Source of the DNA: Gyromitra esculenta
Lineage: Eukaryota; Ascomycota; Pezizomycetes; Pezizales; Discinaceae
Assembly (NCBI GenBank): GCA_038503075.1
Contig: JBCAML010000001.1
Location: 806,001 to 870,000, forward strand
Direction: 5' to 3'
DNA: 64,000 bases
The notes under the pieces were generated by a model. The model did no database searches, had not been told where the DNA came from, and saw nothing but the letters and a program-made list of their open reading frames with translations. Positions 13,201 to 25,039 of the stretch are shown piece after piece. The position numbers were made by a program, and so were the translations under genes. Within the stretch, counting starts at the first letter, position 1. The number at the start of each line of letters is the position of its first letter.

Positions 13201-16200
13201 TGTACAATCCAATATTATCCACATCCAGTCGTGAACTCTATTATCTTTAGTTAGACAAATAGAAGCCCAAAATCATAGACAGGGCCGATCTAGGGGCCAG
13301 AAGATACGAGCCGAATTAAAAGAAATTCACGCTTTTCTGCGAACAATAGTTAACTGTAACTCTAGGCTGGTAAGCCATTTCGATCCTGTAGCTTATCTTC
13401 GATATTTAACCTGACTAGTATGGACGGTTCATACTCAATACTTCGTTATAAATCTGAGCTAATGTCTCGCATTTTCAGGGGATTTGTGACAGCTCCCGTT
13501 GAGTTCGGGCCTGACTGAGTGGCCCTATGAGGCGAAAGATAACTTATCAGGCCTTTCCGTACTAAATATTTGTTACATGTAGACCATAGGTACCAGAAAT
13601 ATGTAGGGGGTTGTGGCAGATGATTGGCCAGGTCCCTCGGTTTAGCCCTTGATACGCTGGTACTTACCCCTGTTTTATAGTCTAGCGTGCAGAGTACTGT
13701 GAATGGCTGAGGACGGTTTTCTCGTGCATGCCATGATCTTGTTCCCAGTGTTCTGGCAAACCCTTTCTCGCTCGCCATCGGGGCAAAATAACCGGTGCTT
13801 GTTTAGTGCGTTCCTCACATTCATTATCTGGACCAAGGAACTTGTAATCCCACAGATTATTCCTCCCCCCGGCCAATTTTAACGGCTGCTAGACAAGCTG
13901 CAGCACAGTAGGTAATGGCCAAGAGCTCACCGCTGACATGTATGGCCGTGATTGAGACCACTTGGGATATAATCGCACGGACCAAATCCGGAAATATTGG
14001 ACAAGTCCCCTCGTATTCCGGCGTATCCACTGGTCGATCGAGATCACCATTCCCACAATTTCGAAAACCGTATCCGGCAAAACTCTTTGCGTTTCAGGAA
14101 TAACTTCCGAGCAAATTTTCTCCAATTTTGCGAAGCTCGGATAACCTCCAATAGATGAGCGGCCAGAATTGGTATCCCGAAAAACCAAGCGTATTTCCAG
14201 TAGAGGATCCATCCCGACATTTCGTTGACGTTTGCGTTCAGATGCAAAACCCACCCAAAGGAGTATCTAGATTAAGCTTCCACATGACAGGGGAAATAAT
14301 CGATATAATTTACACCCACTCAGGTGACATGAAAGAAGGTGCCAAAGGCGCAACACCTTGTTAGAAACCATCAGGATTTGCATGGACCATAGTAGCATCC
14401 CAGAGGTAACATGATTCATTGATCGCGCGCGATTGAGCGTATATCTGTAGTTTATCGGCACGTTATGATGCCGGGCATTCATCACAGAAGGGTGCATGGT
14501 GCTTGTAGGTGTTGGGTAAGTATAAATTCTTACAGCACGGCATGAAGAGATCGCCTTGGTAAAAACTAGCGAAAATGGTGTGTATCCAGACTCAAATGAT
14601 AGGGCAGGGTAAAAGTGGCGTATGTGCATCTGTTGTGGAACCATCAAAACCGCTTTCGACATAACAGTCAAAAGTGCCAGGGCTGCAGATACTCATTACG
14701 TATCGACAATAACTATTAGCTAGAGGAGTAAATCAAGTTCCCATGTTAGCTATGTACATAATAACTAGCCTTCATAATAACACAATCCTAAATGCAATTG
14801 CAACTAGATACATGTATTTTAAGAGAGACAGGCTTGTATCTTTATTGACAGAATTTAGCTTAGTATCATATATGGACGGCTCGAACTTTTTTTTGAGTTG
14901 ACTTTGTTTAGTTCATGAACGGCACTGAGGTAGGGACTTACAACTCTGATGTTGTTGCATCCGCAGTCGAACCCGTGAGCCATAAGTTTGGTTTGGGTAT
15001 CTCCTTTTTCCCAGCATAATAATTGCGCAACTTCTGGTAATTGAGGGGTTCTAGATTAAAGTAGTATATCGAGTGATATGCTATGGCTCATGGCAATTTC
15101 CAAAGCGTGCGTGGTTGACCTGCCTAAACTGTAGATTGCCCCCTCCTTACACGTAATACCTATATGAGAAAACATTGGAGCTTTTTATAGCTACCCGAGC
15201 TTTCAGCCGGAGCCCCGAGATTATGCTGAAAACAATTTTTTTGAATGTAGTGTGACTTTATGACCCACCCAAATAAATCCATGGAATTAAGAGCCAAGGG
15301 TGGTGATCAACTATATCTTAGAAACTCAATACCATAAAGGCTCAAGCGGAGGTCTTATCATCTATAGTCTAATACTGAAATACACGATGCACTCTATGCA
15401 CTCATATTTTCGCCCGCCCAACACCCCTACCAGGGATGATTTTTCCAAAGGCAGAGTAAATAACTCAGAGCCCTCGACTCAAACACATCGATCAACATAC
15501 GGAGTCATAAAGTCGCTTAATGTAAGTCAGTAATGGATTTCAGAAATGGCAGTTTGCGAGGTGGAAAAAAAGAAAATTCTCATGGAATACCAGTGGGCTT
15601 CTGTAGATTAGAAACCTATGAGGTTTTGGAGAAATGTCCTTGCTTAAGTGTGTGCTACGTTCGTTGGAGCGATAACAATGGTATTAACAGATATATCTAG
15701 TGAATAATTATCTCTCCCTTCTTTCTTTCCTTCTCTGAATCTGTGGATTGGTTGGAAAAAACAGAAGACATGAATTTGCGTAACAGTTAAGCAGGTCCTG
15801 AGCTGCAAATCACACGTGACTATGATGCTGAGACCTAAAGAAACGAATCTAATAGCCTTTAGTGCATCCATTTTGCTTGTTTTTCTTACATTCAGAAAAT
15901 AAAATGTTTTCGGAGGGGGAGATGCTGTTGCTGCATGCTGCGGTGTAGAGGTGCATTTCACATATCACTTTTTAAGACGAACAGAACGATACACATCGAA
16001 ATACTCTGAGTTCTATCAAATGCTGCCGTTCAATGTAAATTCCCAACACCGTTACACCAATCAACTTTAAGGCGTATTCCCAGCCTGTATTTGTATCAAG
16101 TACATGTCGGTACCTTATCAGTATCCTCTACCCTTTATCTCATATTATGCCAGGAAAGTGATATCAGGTTTAACGTTTTTGGGCTAAGGAACGGAAACAA

Positions 16201-17052
16201 AATCGTCTACGATTCAAGCCCAATGTCTCCCCAGCTTGAAATTGGTGTCCGGATTATGCAGAAAACGAGAATCAACAGCCCGTGTTGTAGCCCATTTTGT
16301 TACTCTCAATCAAGGGTGACAAGCGCCAGATGTTTTAAGACATATATCGTGGGTATGTACGATTAGTGATCAGAGAAACGCCTGAGTTTCTCCATCGACT
16401 CTCGGGGATTTATTTTCCTGGCAGAGATTTGTGAAAATAACATAAATGCCCAAAATAGCGCTGTTAGGATCTCTTCACCTGTGTGAGAAATTCTCGAGTG
16501 ATAAACCGTGTCTAACGTTCGATCAACTACATGTAGTCTTCAGACCTCACAACTTACTAGGCTTAATAATGTGTAACATGGTTCAGGTATATCTTTAAAC
16601 TAACCGAATAATAGAAATCCCCACCGGTTAGGTTATCTACTAATAGATCTTTTTTTTTTGTTAAATCACTATTTCATTGTTTTATCTGGGTACAAGAATG
16701 TCACATGCAACCGATGTTATGGCGTGAAAAAACACCCATCTACTAATAGATCCATACGTGCATGTATATATGTATGCCTCACTGGACACTCTGGTCCCTT
16801 GATCCAACAGTAGATAATGATAGTAATAAAGCCTTGGGGAGTACGTGTAGACTTGCGCTGCTCTATATATATGAGAGCAATTTTCTACCACTACATTATA
16901 TATGGCTAACTATGCGCCTGTATGACTGAAACCCCAATTTAACTTTTTTCCGACCACGGCGAGCTACTATGGTGAAATAAAGGAACCCAAATTCTAATAT
17001 ACACCAGTCAAACGCAAGCGTCCAGCAAAAAATAAGATATCCAGTCTAAGCT
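10285..17052. other. Gene-poor region, 6.8 kb
   Basis: AT-rich DNA with no ORF I can assign. The longest ORFs (for example 11246-11551 plus, 13889-14254 minus, 14267-14671 minus, 15644-15961 minus) lack domain features, and some overlap each other on opposite strands. A hydrophobic stretch encoded on the minus strand near 14.05-14.25 kb could be a decayed membrane-protein fragment. TACATGTA occurs at 13574, 14809 and 16528. No terminal repeats or transposase motifs were seen by eye. Confidence 0.5.
11145..11217 (+). repeat. Dispersed short repeat, copy 2
   Basis: The partner of the block at 3443-3489; the 22 bases at 11196-11217 differ from 3468-3489 at one position, a transition. Short flanks also match but with different spacing. 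Confidence 0.45.
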
Positions 17053-20000
17053 CTACAGAACCACACTATGCACTAGAACATCCATATATCTCATTACTGC
17101 GTCGATTGGATCCGTTTCCTCTGATATGCCTAGGACTCTACCAGCGAGTTCCCTAAATCTTGGCATGAGAATGCCCCTTTCGGCTTTAATCACCGTCCCT
17201 CTCAACCACTCGTTCCCAAACTTCAAAATAGTCACTAGAACGTCTCCGTCTACGTGGCTAAGCTGTGGATCGCGCCCGGTGTTCTCAATTTCTGGAGGAT
17301 TATACCGGCTTATCCCTTCTTTAGTCTTGTAGAGATTCTGAATATGTCGCAAAAGTCGCAAAGAGTTTTCCTCTAGGAGGGTAAGATGGAACATTGAGCC
17401 GTTGACACCAGCAGCGATCAGATCCTCGTCAGGAAACAATACACCAGGGCGATGCTTGCTCAAGTTCCACGGTGGCCGCACCTTACCCTTGCGTATGCGT
17501 GACACAGAACTAGTCAATTCTGCTTCAACTACAGTAATCAAACTCTCCAAATTGCGGCGGTCTGAAAAAATATCAGCATAGCCGTTACCCGAGTGAGATG
17601 GAAAGCTCACCTGGAGGTTGCCACAGTCCGGCAATGCCATAGTGCTTATCGGTAGCCAAGAAAAAGTTTTCAAAAAGCTTGAAATGATGAAATCCATTAC
17701 GGGCAGTGTCATCGCTTTCCGAGGCAATCAGTATTCACGAAAGATAGCATAGGTAGGATTTTCTTACCTAACAAGCTCATTAAAACAATCGTTTTCAAAT
17801 TTGAAAATTAGCATTGAGTCAACACTGCACGAAAGATGAATTAATGGCTCTGTGACAGAAATCTGCACAGCGTTTGACCGAATTTTAGTCTCAGCAACAA
17901 GTTCGAATCTATTATTATATTAGTCCTCAACAGTCTTTAAACCCATTAGAGACCCGGAACGATCGATATCATACTTCTTCGTCTGAGTATTCAACATTCT
18001 CATGATAAGTTTATTCCCAGAACAATACACCAGGGAGCTAAACAAAAACACTTAGATCGAATATACGTTAATGGAGCGAATCTACCACTTACTTTGTGCC
18101 ATAAGGAGCCAAAGAATAGACAGGGGCTTCGCATGATATCTGGAAACGTCGCCGAACTTCGATGTTTCCGGATGGGCCAGTCGTAACTGATAGTATAAGT
18201 ACCCTACCTTTACTCACATTGGATGTGGTAACGTTGATATAATCAGTGCCTAGTACAATATATCGATAGGGCTTATTATCGATCTCCATGTTCCATTCTA
18301 GATTATCGTTAGCCGGGGCTGGAGAATTATCTGCATACAAAGCAAAAACAAACCTGCAAGACAATATATCTGCTCGTTTGCCTTTCCGAAGATCAACTCT
18401 TTCTTCGAGCTATCCCGAATATCTCTTTCGGCTTTAGACTCCCCACTGTGTCGTGTAAGCTTCCTTTCCTCCTCCTTACGGGCCTAGAGCTTCCAACAGC
18501 AAGAGTAAAGGGAGTACTAACGTTCTAGGATCTATAAATCTGAGAGAGCAATACGACTTTCGCCTGCCTGGTACGTGTCTCTCGTTTTCGACCCGAGGTT
18601 CATCGGATGCAGCTCTAGAGCAAGCTACAATCAAAATATCAAGAGGCGCATAAAACAGCACTCTTCTTGGTGTTTCATGGAGACGAAGCCTACGAACACA
18701 GACTTTCTCACTCTCACCAACGTCAGCGTAAAATATCTGATCTTTCGTCATACCGATAACGATATTTGCTGGATCTGGCGAATTGTCGATCTGCGCGAAC
18801 GCAACTAGGGAAGGCTATAATCTCATCAGCTCGATCCCTTATTTTATAGAGGATTGAAAAATCACTAACCTCCATTTCCGACTCTTCAAATACAACCTGT
18901 GCAGCTCTAAATTTCCCATTTGGGAAGTCGAATCGAAAAAGCTCTGGCCCTGCCAAAACAAATGCAGAATCGTGTCGTCGCACGTCCGGGTGCAGCTGAA
19001 CCGGAGTTGGGCCGAATTTAATCTCCTCTATCCTTTCAAGGCTAAGGCCTTTAAAAATCAGTAACTGTATCTACGTTTAGCATATGCCGTGATGCAAGCT
19101 TACATCGCTCCCATTTAATATCTAATGCGATCACGGTCCCACCTCTCAACCCACAAAGCAATGTTGAAGTAGTATTAGCAGTGAGAAGGGCGGCAGATTC
19201 GCAAATGAACAGATCTAGTTGCCCATCAATATGTCCCTCAAACACTACACAAATTAGCTTAATACTCAGCGTGATAGGTTGAAGAGCATACTAGGTTTCT
19301 CCAATAACGGTATCAGCCCGTTCGAGAGATCGAATAAGAATAGCTGTACTGTGGCTTGTCGAGTTCCAACCACCGCTAACATCCGCCCCTTACTAGAAAA
19401 TGGTTTAGAAAATAGACCCTAAATATTCAAATGTGCATCACTCACATCTCCAAGATAGTTATGAAAGTCGGATCTTCTGCTAGACTGGTATGTACCCCGA
19501 CAGGATGCAGGAACTTTCCACTGCAAAATTTAGCTCCTCGCTATATTCTCGAAAAAGTCGAGAGTACTTACGTGCTTTCATCAACTGCAATGGTTGCGAG
19601 GATTAACTTGACTATGAACCCATTTCGAACTACAACCACCATGTTCTCGTCCTTCAGAGCCGCTGCTACTATAACATCACCTGCCTTACACATTTCCCTC
19701 AAGATAGTGGACTCAGCTCCGGGGTCTACCATGTCAATATCTCGATCGGTATCTTTGCGGAAAATAAGATACTCCTCCCTTAATTCTGTGACAATAATCG
19801 CACTGGGTGTGATCTGCACCGATCGCCCTCCCACAGCGCCAGCAGCCAATGTGGTCTCACTGAGGTCTAAGAAATCGAAATCGCTAGCATCTTCCCAATC
19901 TCCAGCAGGAGACAAGAAACATAAGCCTGACCGATCTGGTAGTGATGAAAGCAAGAAATATCCTGCCCCGGAAGAATCGGGTAGTACCCAAAGCCGCCTC

Positions 20001-22032
20001 ACCCCTTGCAGGTAAACCGCCGACCCTTGAATTCTCGCCTGAATTCCATACCGGAGCTCTGTAATTGCCCCATGATCTCCACGACCTGTACAAGCAAGTA
20101 CTCGATCTCTTTCTGTTCTTCCGGTGGCATATCCTTGAGGTGGCAGGTTCACGAGCTCGAAATCAAAAACTGGTGACCAATTCGCCACTGATTCCTCAAG
20201 TTTTGGTTCTGTCTCCACGGGATTTGGTCCTATCTTCAACTGGTCGAAGAGTCTCAGCCCAAGTCAAATAGTGATAAAATCAAGGGTACCGGGTGTTAGA
20301 TGAAAGAACCCGATGATAATCGGCTAAACTTACTAGATATACACCACCGCTACTCATCTCTCCACCCGCAACGAGCATATCATTCTTGGTCAAACCAAAA
20401 TCTAACGATGCAAATGCGGTTCCAATTGAGCAATCAAGATGGCAAGCTTTATTGGCCAGTTGGATGAGGTTTGGGCCTTGGCTATCTACTTCCAGGAAGT
20501 AGATGTCACCGTCTTCCATAGCAAGGTACATATCGTCGTGATTAAAGGCGTAATTTGGGGTCCTCAGAGGTCGAGCCCACGACGTCACGAGACTTCCTAG
20601 TAGCCAAGTTAGATACGCTCAAAAGCATCACTTCATATTGATCGACGTACGTCGCTTTCCATTTGGCGGAGCAGGAGGAAAGTCAATCTTTGCAAATGAA
20701 GCATTTCCATTCAATATATCGGAAGCCTTTACAACATGCGTCGAGTCTTCCGTCACAATTAAAAACGCGGAGCCGATAACAAGCGGGATCACATGCAAGG
20801 GTATTGATATATCTACTATATGTCAGAACCCCGCGGAATTAATTACGATGAGAGGTAACAGTACCCTCTGACAGGCGGAACCCATGCTGGCCATGTTTGG
20901 TAGCCGTACGTAGGGGCCTTGAGGTCCACCACTCGAACAATTTTAGCCGCGATTTCTGGTTTGAACTATATCTATAATTCAGCCCATGACTTCTAGAAAG
21001 GGTTCCTTCATAGTTTATAAAGAGAGAAAACAAACTCTATCATAAATAACAACAGAATCACTTGATCGTTGTTTTCGGGAGATGGGTAGAGGAACTCCAT
21101 ATGCAAGATTACACCTTTGACGTCGAATGTCTTTTCCTCTTTGATGGGATTCAAGGGTAATCCTTGGCGCAATTGCTGCTCCAGTTCATCCGTACTATGA
21201 AGTGCATACATCCGGAATGAGTCCTGGTAAGCTGTCACGGCCAGCGCCCTCGAGCTGATCGAGATATTAGTCCTGGTGAGCCAATGATCTGTGGAGCGAA
21301 GATATAGCCATACCGGGGATCGATAGCTATGGACTTTCCTAAGGTGGCAGGATGAACTCCTTTGGAATCGATTCTCTTCATTGAAACCACGAAGTCAACC
21401 TCTCCCTGCACCTCCGAGTCCTTTGCATAGACGAAAGCAAGATGACCTGAGTCCAAGGTCAGAGCAAGTATATGAGGCGGTAATATCGATTTTTTATCGC
21501 CATCTCCCTCTCCCCGCATAGTCACATCATCTTGTAGTTGACTTGCAAGTTCCTGTTTGAATATAGCATCCTGGGCGGAATAGAAGTGTTTCCTTGGTGA
21601 ACCAAAGACTCTTGCATGTCGAATGTCGGCTTGAAAGTCGGTCTTTGACCCCACCTGACGGAGCTTACCATCTTCAGTGAGAATATGAAGTTCTATAAAG
21701 CTCTCCTGAAATTTCCCCTGAAATCAATATGTTTCTGCTTATTTAATGCTACGGAGAAGAGTAGTGAACTTGTGGCCTTAATAGAAAGGGATAAGACTAA
21801 CCCCAACGAATGCAACATCATTTAGGTCTTTACTCCGAATCCGTGCGGGGATTATTTGTCGAATGACTGGCGAATGTACAAGAGTTCGAGTCAATAACCC
21901 ATACACAGGAGCGTCCTCAGGCGAATGCGAAGAGGAATCATGGTGGCTATTATGCGCCATGAGCTGTTCACGGGGGGTAGTCTGTGTCGTCCACTGCCTG
22001 TTTACCCATGCGTGTGTGTTTGAATTATCCAT
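17053..22032 (-). CDS. MMS1_N / CPSF-A (DDB1-CPSF160-like) beta-propeller protein
   Basis: Eighteen exons on the minus strand: 22032-21802, 21717-21314, 21254-21036, 20971-20865, 20815-20651, 20596-20334, 20239-19572, 19520-19446, 19392-19292, 19244-19104, 19048-18870, 18814-18522, about 18463-18354, 18297-18093, 18037-17954, 17908-17768, 17714-17611 and 17561-17053, giving about 1332 residues. Introns are 45-94 bp. The junction near 18464-18521 is the only uncertain one. Landmarks of the fungal family with an Mms1 N-terminal domain: SWARPLRTPNY with the following DDMYLAMEDGDIYFLEVDSQ, RGDHGAITELRYGIQARI, VRRLWVLPDSSGAGYFLL, and the C-terminal KGKVRPPWNLSKHRPGVLFP and GNEWLRGTVIKAERG. Relatives are the DDB1 ubiquitin-ligase adaptor, the CPSF160 cleavage factor, Rse1 and yeast Mms1. 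This member is the fungus-specific group of unassigned role, probably a protein-interaction propeller. It diverges from the TBC gene with 1.4 kb between starts. Confidence 0.85.
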
Positions 22033-23451
22033 CCAAACCTTCCCGCTCCGCCAGATACTTATGTCTCCTTAAGAGCCCCGGGTTCAGTCTCTTATATTTA
22101 ATTAAAAGCAGCCGCAGTCAAGGATGCGGTGCCAACAAGATAGATGAATTACCTATCTGGTATAATTATCTGCTTGATGGGCTTGGGATGTGCCGAGAAA
22201 GTGCTCTCGGGAATACTGTAGTGGCTGATAGGGCGGTGATCGAAGATCGACTGCGTATGTATGTAGTATGTATGTATTAAATGTAATGACGCATCCACGG
22301 TCTTTCCTTACAGACCAGACTCCACCACTGCTGCCGCTACGAGTCTCACAGTCCTTTTTTTTTTTTAGCCCTGCGCCCGTGAAGATCGGTAGCAGCTAGC
22401 CACGCGCACAAAATCTCACAATAGGAAGGGTGGTTTTCTGTTTCCCTGAAGGGAGGACTTCCGCCCAGATGCAGGTAAAATGCAGCTTGTTGTGAGAGGC
22501 CGGTTTTTTGTTTTTTTCCCCGTTGCTTGATCTCAATTGAGGGAGGGGCACGGGAAACTAATCCGTTGTTGGTTCCAGGAGTGTGTATGGCGACGAAGCA
22601 CGTTGACGCTGAGAGGTCCAAAGCCTTGGCCAGAACTGTATTTCGTGGAACTTGAGTTGGGTTGAAAGGAAGGCCAACCTCAGAGCTTTATCAGTCTGAA
22701 CTTGCTAGGAAGCACGATATAGGCATCCTGGGATACATGTACCATACTATATACCCACACACAAGTCAGCCTGGGGCAATTGATGGCGACGACCGCGGCG
22801 GGACAAGCATGTATGACAGCAGTTACTGGTTTGATCTGATAGAGGGATATTTCTAGATACCTCGACCACGGAAATGAGTATTCCATTATCATCACTCAGG
22901 GCCACACAGTATGTTACATGTATCGTTACCCATGTGTTCCTCTGATGTACATCGGACCCAATGCCATACGTGTATCGTGTAGCCTTCAATATGTGGAGAA
23001 CGATGGCTCCACACCCCCCGTTATCGGGAAACCAAACATTGGAAAACACCCCGCGGAGGGGTAATTTCAGAGCAGAAGCCCCCATGTATCTCGTTCAGAA
23101 ACGTTGGTTCCCAGGGCCACGGCGTAAGACGTTTGACGTACCGAAGAATTGCCATAAGAAGCAGGTTCTTACCCAACAGGGAACCAAACTAGCTGTCTGG
23201 AGCCAACGCAACGACACGCGACTTTGACGCGACCTTTGCTTTTCCTCTTCTACCAACCGAGTTTTCTCCTGGTGGTCGTCTTCGGAATTTCGTAACAACG
23301 TCCATCTGATCTGTCGTATTTGGTGCTCCTCCAAAGTCCCATCTACATTACATACATTACATAGCAGCTCTGTTCGATTACAGCTACCATCTATCTTCTT
23401 GATTCTTGACATTTTGCCCAGCTGCTCCTGTATTCCTAGAAATCTCACTCA
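22033..23451. promoter_or_regulatory. Divergent upstream region of the MMS1-like and TBC genes
   Basis: About 1.4 kb between divergent start codons. It has TACATGTA near 22734 and 22915. ORFs here (22346-22621 minus, 22961-23227 plus, 23095-23448 minus) show no family features. Which part serves which gene cannot be told from sequence alone. Confidence 0.45.
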
Positions 23452-25039
23452 ATGATGAATAATGAACGGATACCTGCGCCAAATCCCCTTGACGATGACA
23501 ATGAGGACCGAAAGCCTGAAGCAGAACCCATATGGAGATCTGCTTCAAGAGCGGGAAGGGAGCTCGAAAAGACAAGTATCATTGAGGAAGCTTGTCAAAC
23601 TGGGGACCGAGAAGCTATCGCCGAGCTAGCCACATCCAGAGACGGGCTGCTCAATGATAATATTCGCAGAAAAGCATGTGTGTACTCCATCATATTCGAT
23701 ATTTCGTATCTTACAATTGTTGATCCTTTTTGTACATCTGCAGGGCCTCTTTTGCTAGGATACGGAGATGCAACACCCCACCCCGAACTAAACGAGAAAA
23801 ATAACCGTTCTCTGGATCAGCCGAGCCCGCCATCTTGGAAGGACCTTCCTCCTCACGGAGATGAAGATCAAGTGCAGCTAGACGTAAACCGATCGTTCAT
23901 TTACTATCCCACCAGTAAGCTGCGAGCCTTATCTGTCATCCTTGTGTCCGGCTCTGGCTGAATGGGACTGAATTATCAAGGATAGATATGTCGCCACGGG
24001 AACTAAAGATCCGGAAACAAGAGCTCTCAGACTTAATTGTGGAGGTACTGCGACGGCATCCGATGCTCTGCTACTTTCAGGTATGCCCACATATAGCCAA
24101 GAAAGTAAAAGCCATGTGCTTGTCCCTAACCTACGGAGAATAGGGCTTTCACGATATTTGTCAAGTATTTCTATTAGTGCTCGGATCCAAAGAAGCCGTT
24201 GCAGCTGTTGAGCATATATCACTCCTTCGGATACGAGATTTTATGCTACCATCAATGTCACCCGCCTTAGACCATCTTCATCTTCTTTATCCACTTTTAT
24301 ATGCTGCAGATCCAAAACTTTGTGCACATATCTCTCGAACTCAGCCATTTTTTGCTTTAGCTGCTACCTTGACTCTTTATGCCCATGATATTCAAGAGTA
24401 CAGCGATATAGCAAGGCTGTTTGATATATTGTTGGCAATGGATCCGATTTTTCCAGTGTATCTCTTTGCGGAGGTTCGTCGCCTCGCTGCCTTAGGAAAT
24501 AATATTAATCATTCTTTACTTACCAAACTTAGATTGTTTTACAAAGGAAAGACGAGCTGTTTGAAATCCCTGATGACGAGCCTGAAATGCTGCATTCTAT
24601 ACTTTCTAAACTCCCCAAACCACTGGATCTGGAAGGCTTGATTTCCAGTGCAATCCTTCTTCTCGACACATACCCCCCCGAGTCATTATCAACTTGGAAT
24701 AAAATATCATCCAGGAGTGTATTGAAGACTTCTCGAGTGTCACATTTCTCAACCGGAAAGCCAGCAGACTTGACACATGCTGAAAACCTATTCAAAGCAC
24801 AATGCCGGGAGCTAGAATGGGCTAAACGGAGAGAGGAAATATTCAAAGCAATCACAAAACACAAAATGCCCACCATTGTCTTTGCGCTAACCATACTCGT
24901 CGGTCTCTCGGCAGTAGGGTTAGGTTGGTATATGCGCAGAGGTGGCGTTAGTTTGGATTTGGGCAGTGTTTCCGCTTTCATAGATAGCTTTTCGCCCTTG
25001 AAGCGCTTGTTGGCGGGCATAAGATCACACCAACATTAA
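23452..25039 (+). CDS. TBC-domain Rab GTPase-activating protein, GYP8/TBC1D20 type, C-terminally membrane anchored
   Basis: Exons 23452-23677, 23744-23914, 23986-24080, 24144-24473 and 24533-25039 give 442 residues. The TBC domain begins with IRRKAWPLLLG (about residues 71-81). The catalytic arginine-finger motif reads VQLDVNRSF (IxxDxxR) and the glutamine-finger motif reads YFQGFHDICQV (YxQ). DFMLPSMSPALDHLHLLYPL and the following AADPKLCAHI are typical of TBC1D20 relatives. One hydrophobic helix (about residues 387-408) near the C-terminus with a basic tail fits the ER/Golgi tail anchor of TBC1D20, which turns off Rab1 (Ypt1), and of yeast Gyp8. By inference it regulates ER-to-Golgi Rab activity. 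The dual-finger residues are intact, so it should be active. Confidence 0.9.

Noticed and set aside
13889..14254. 121-codon ORF on the minus strand
   Set aside because: Overlaps other ORFs on both strands; a hydrophobic segment in a neighbouring frame suggests decay, but nothing identifies a gene.
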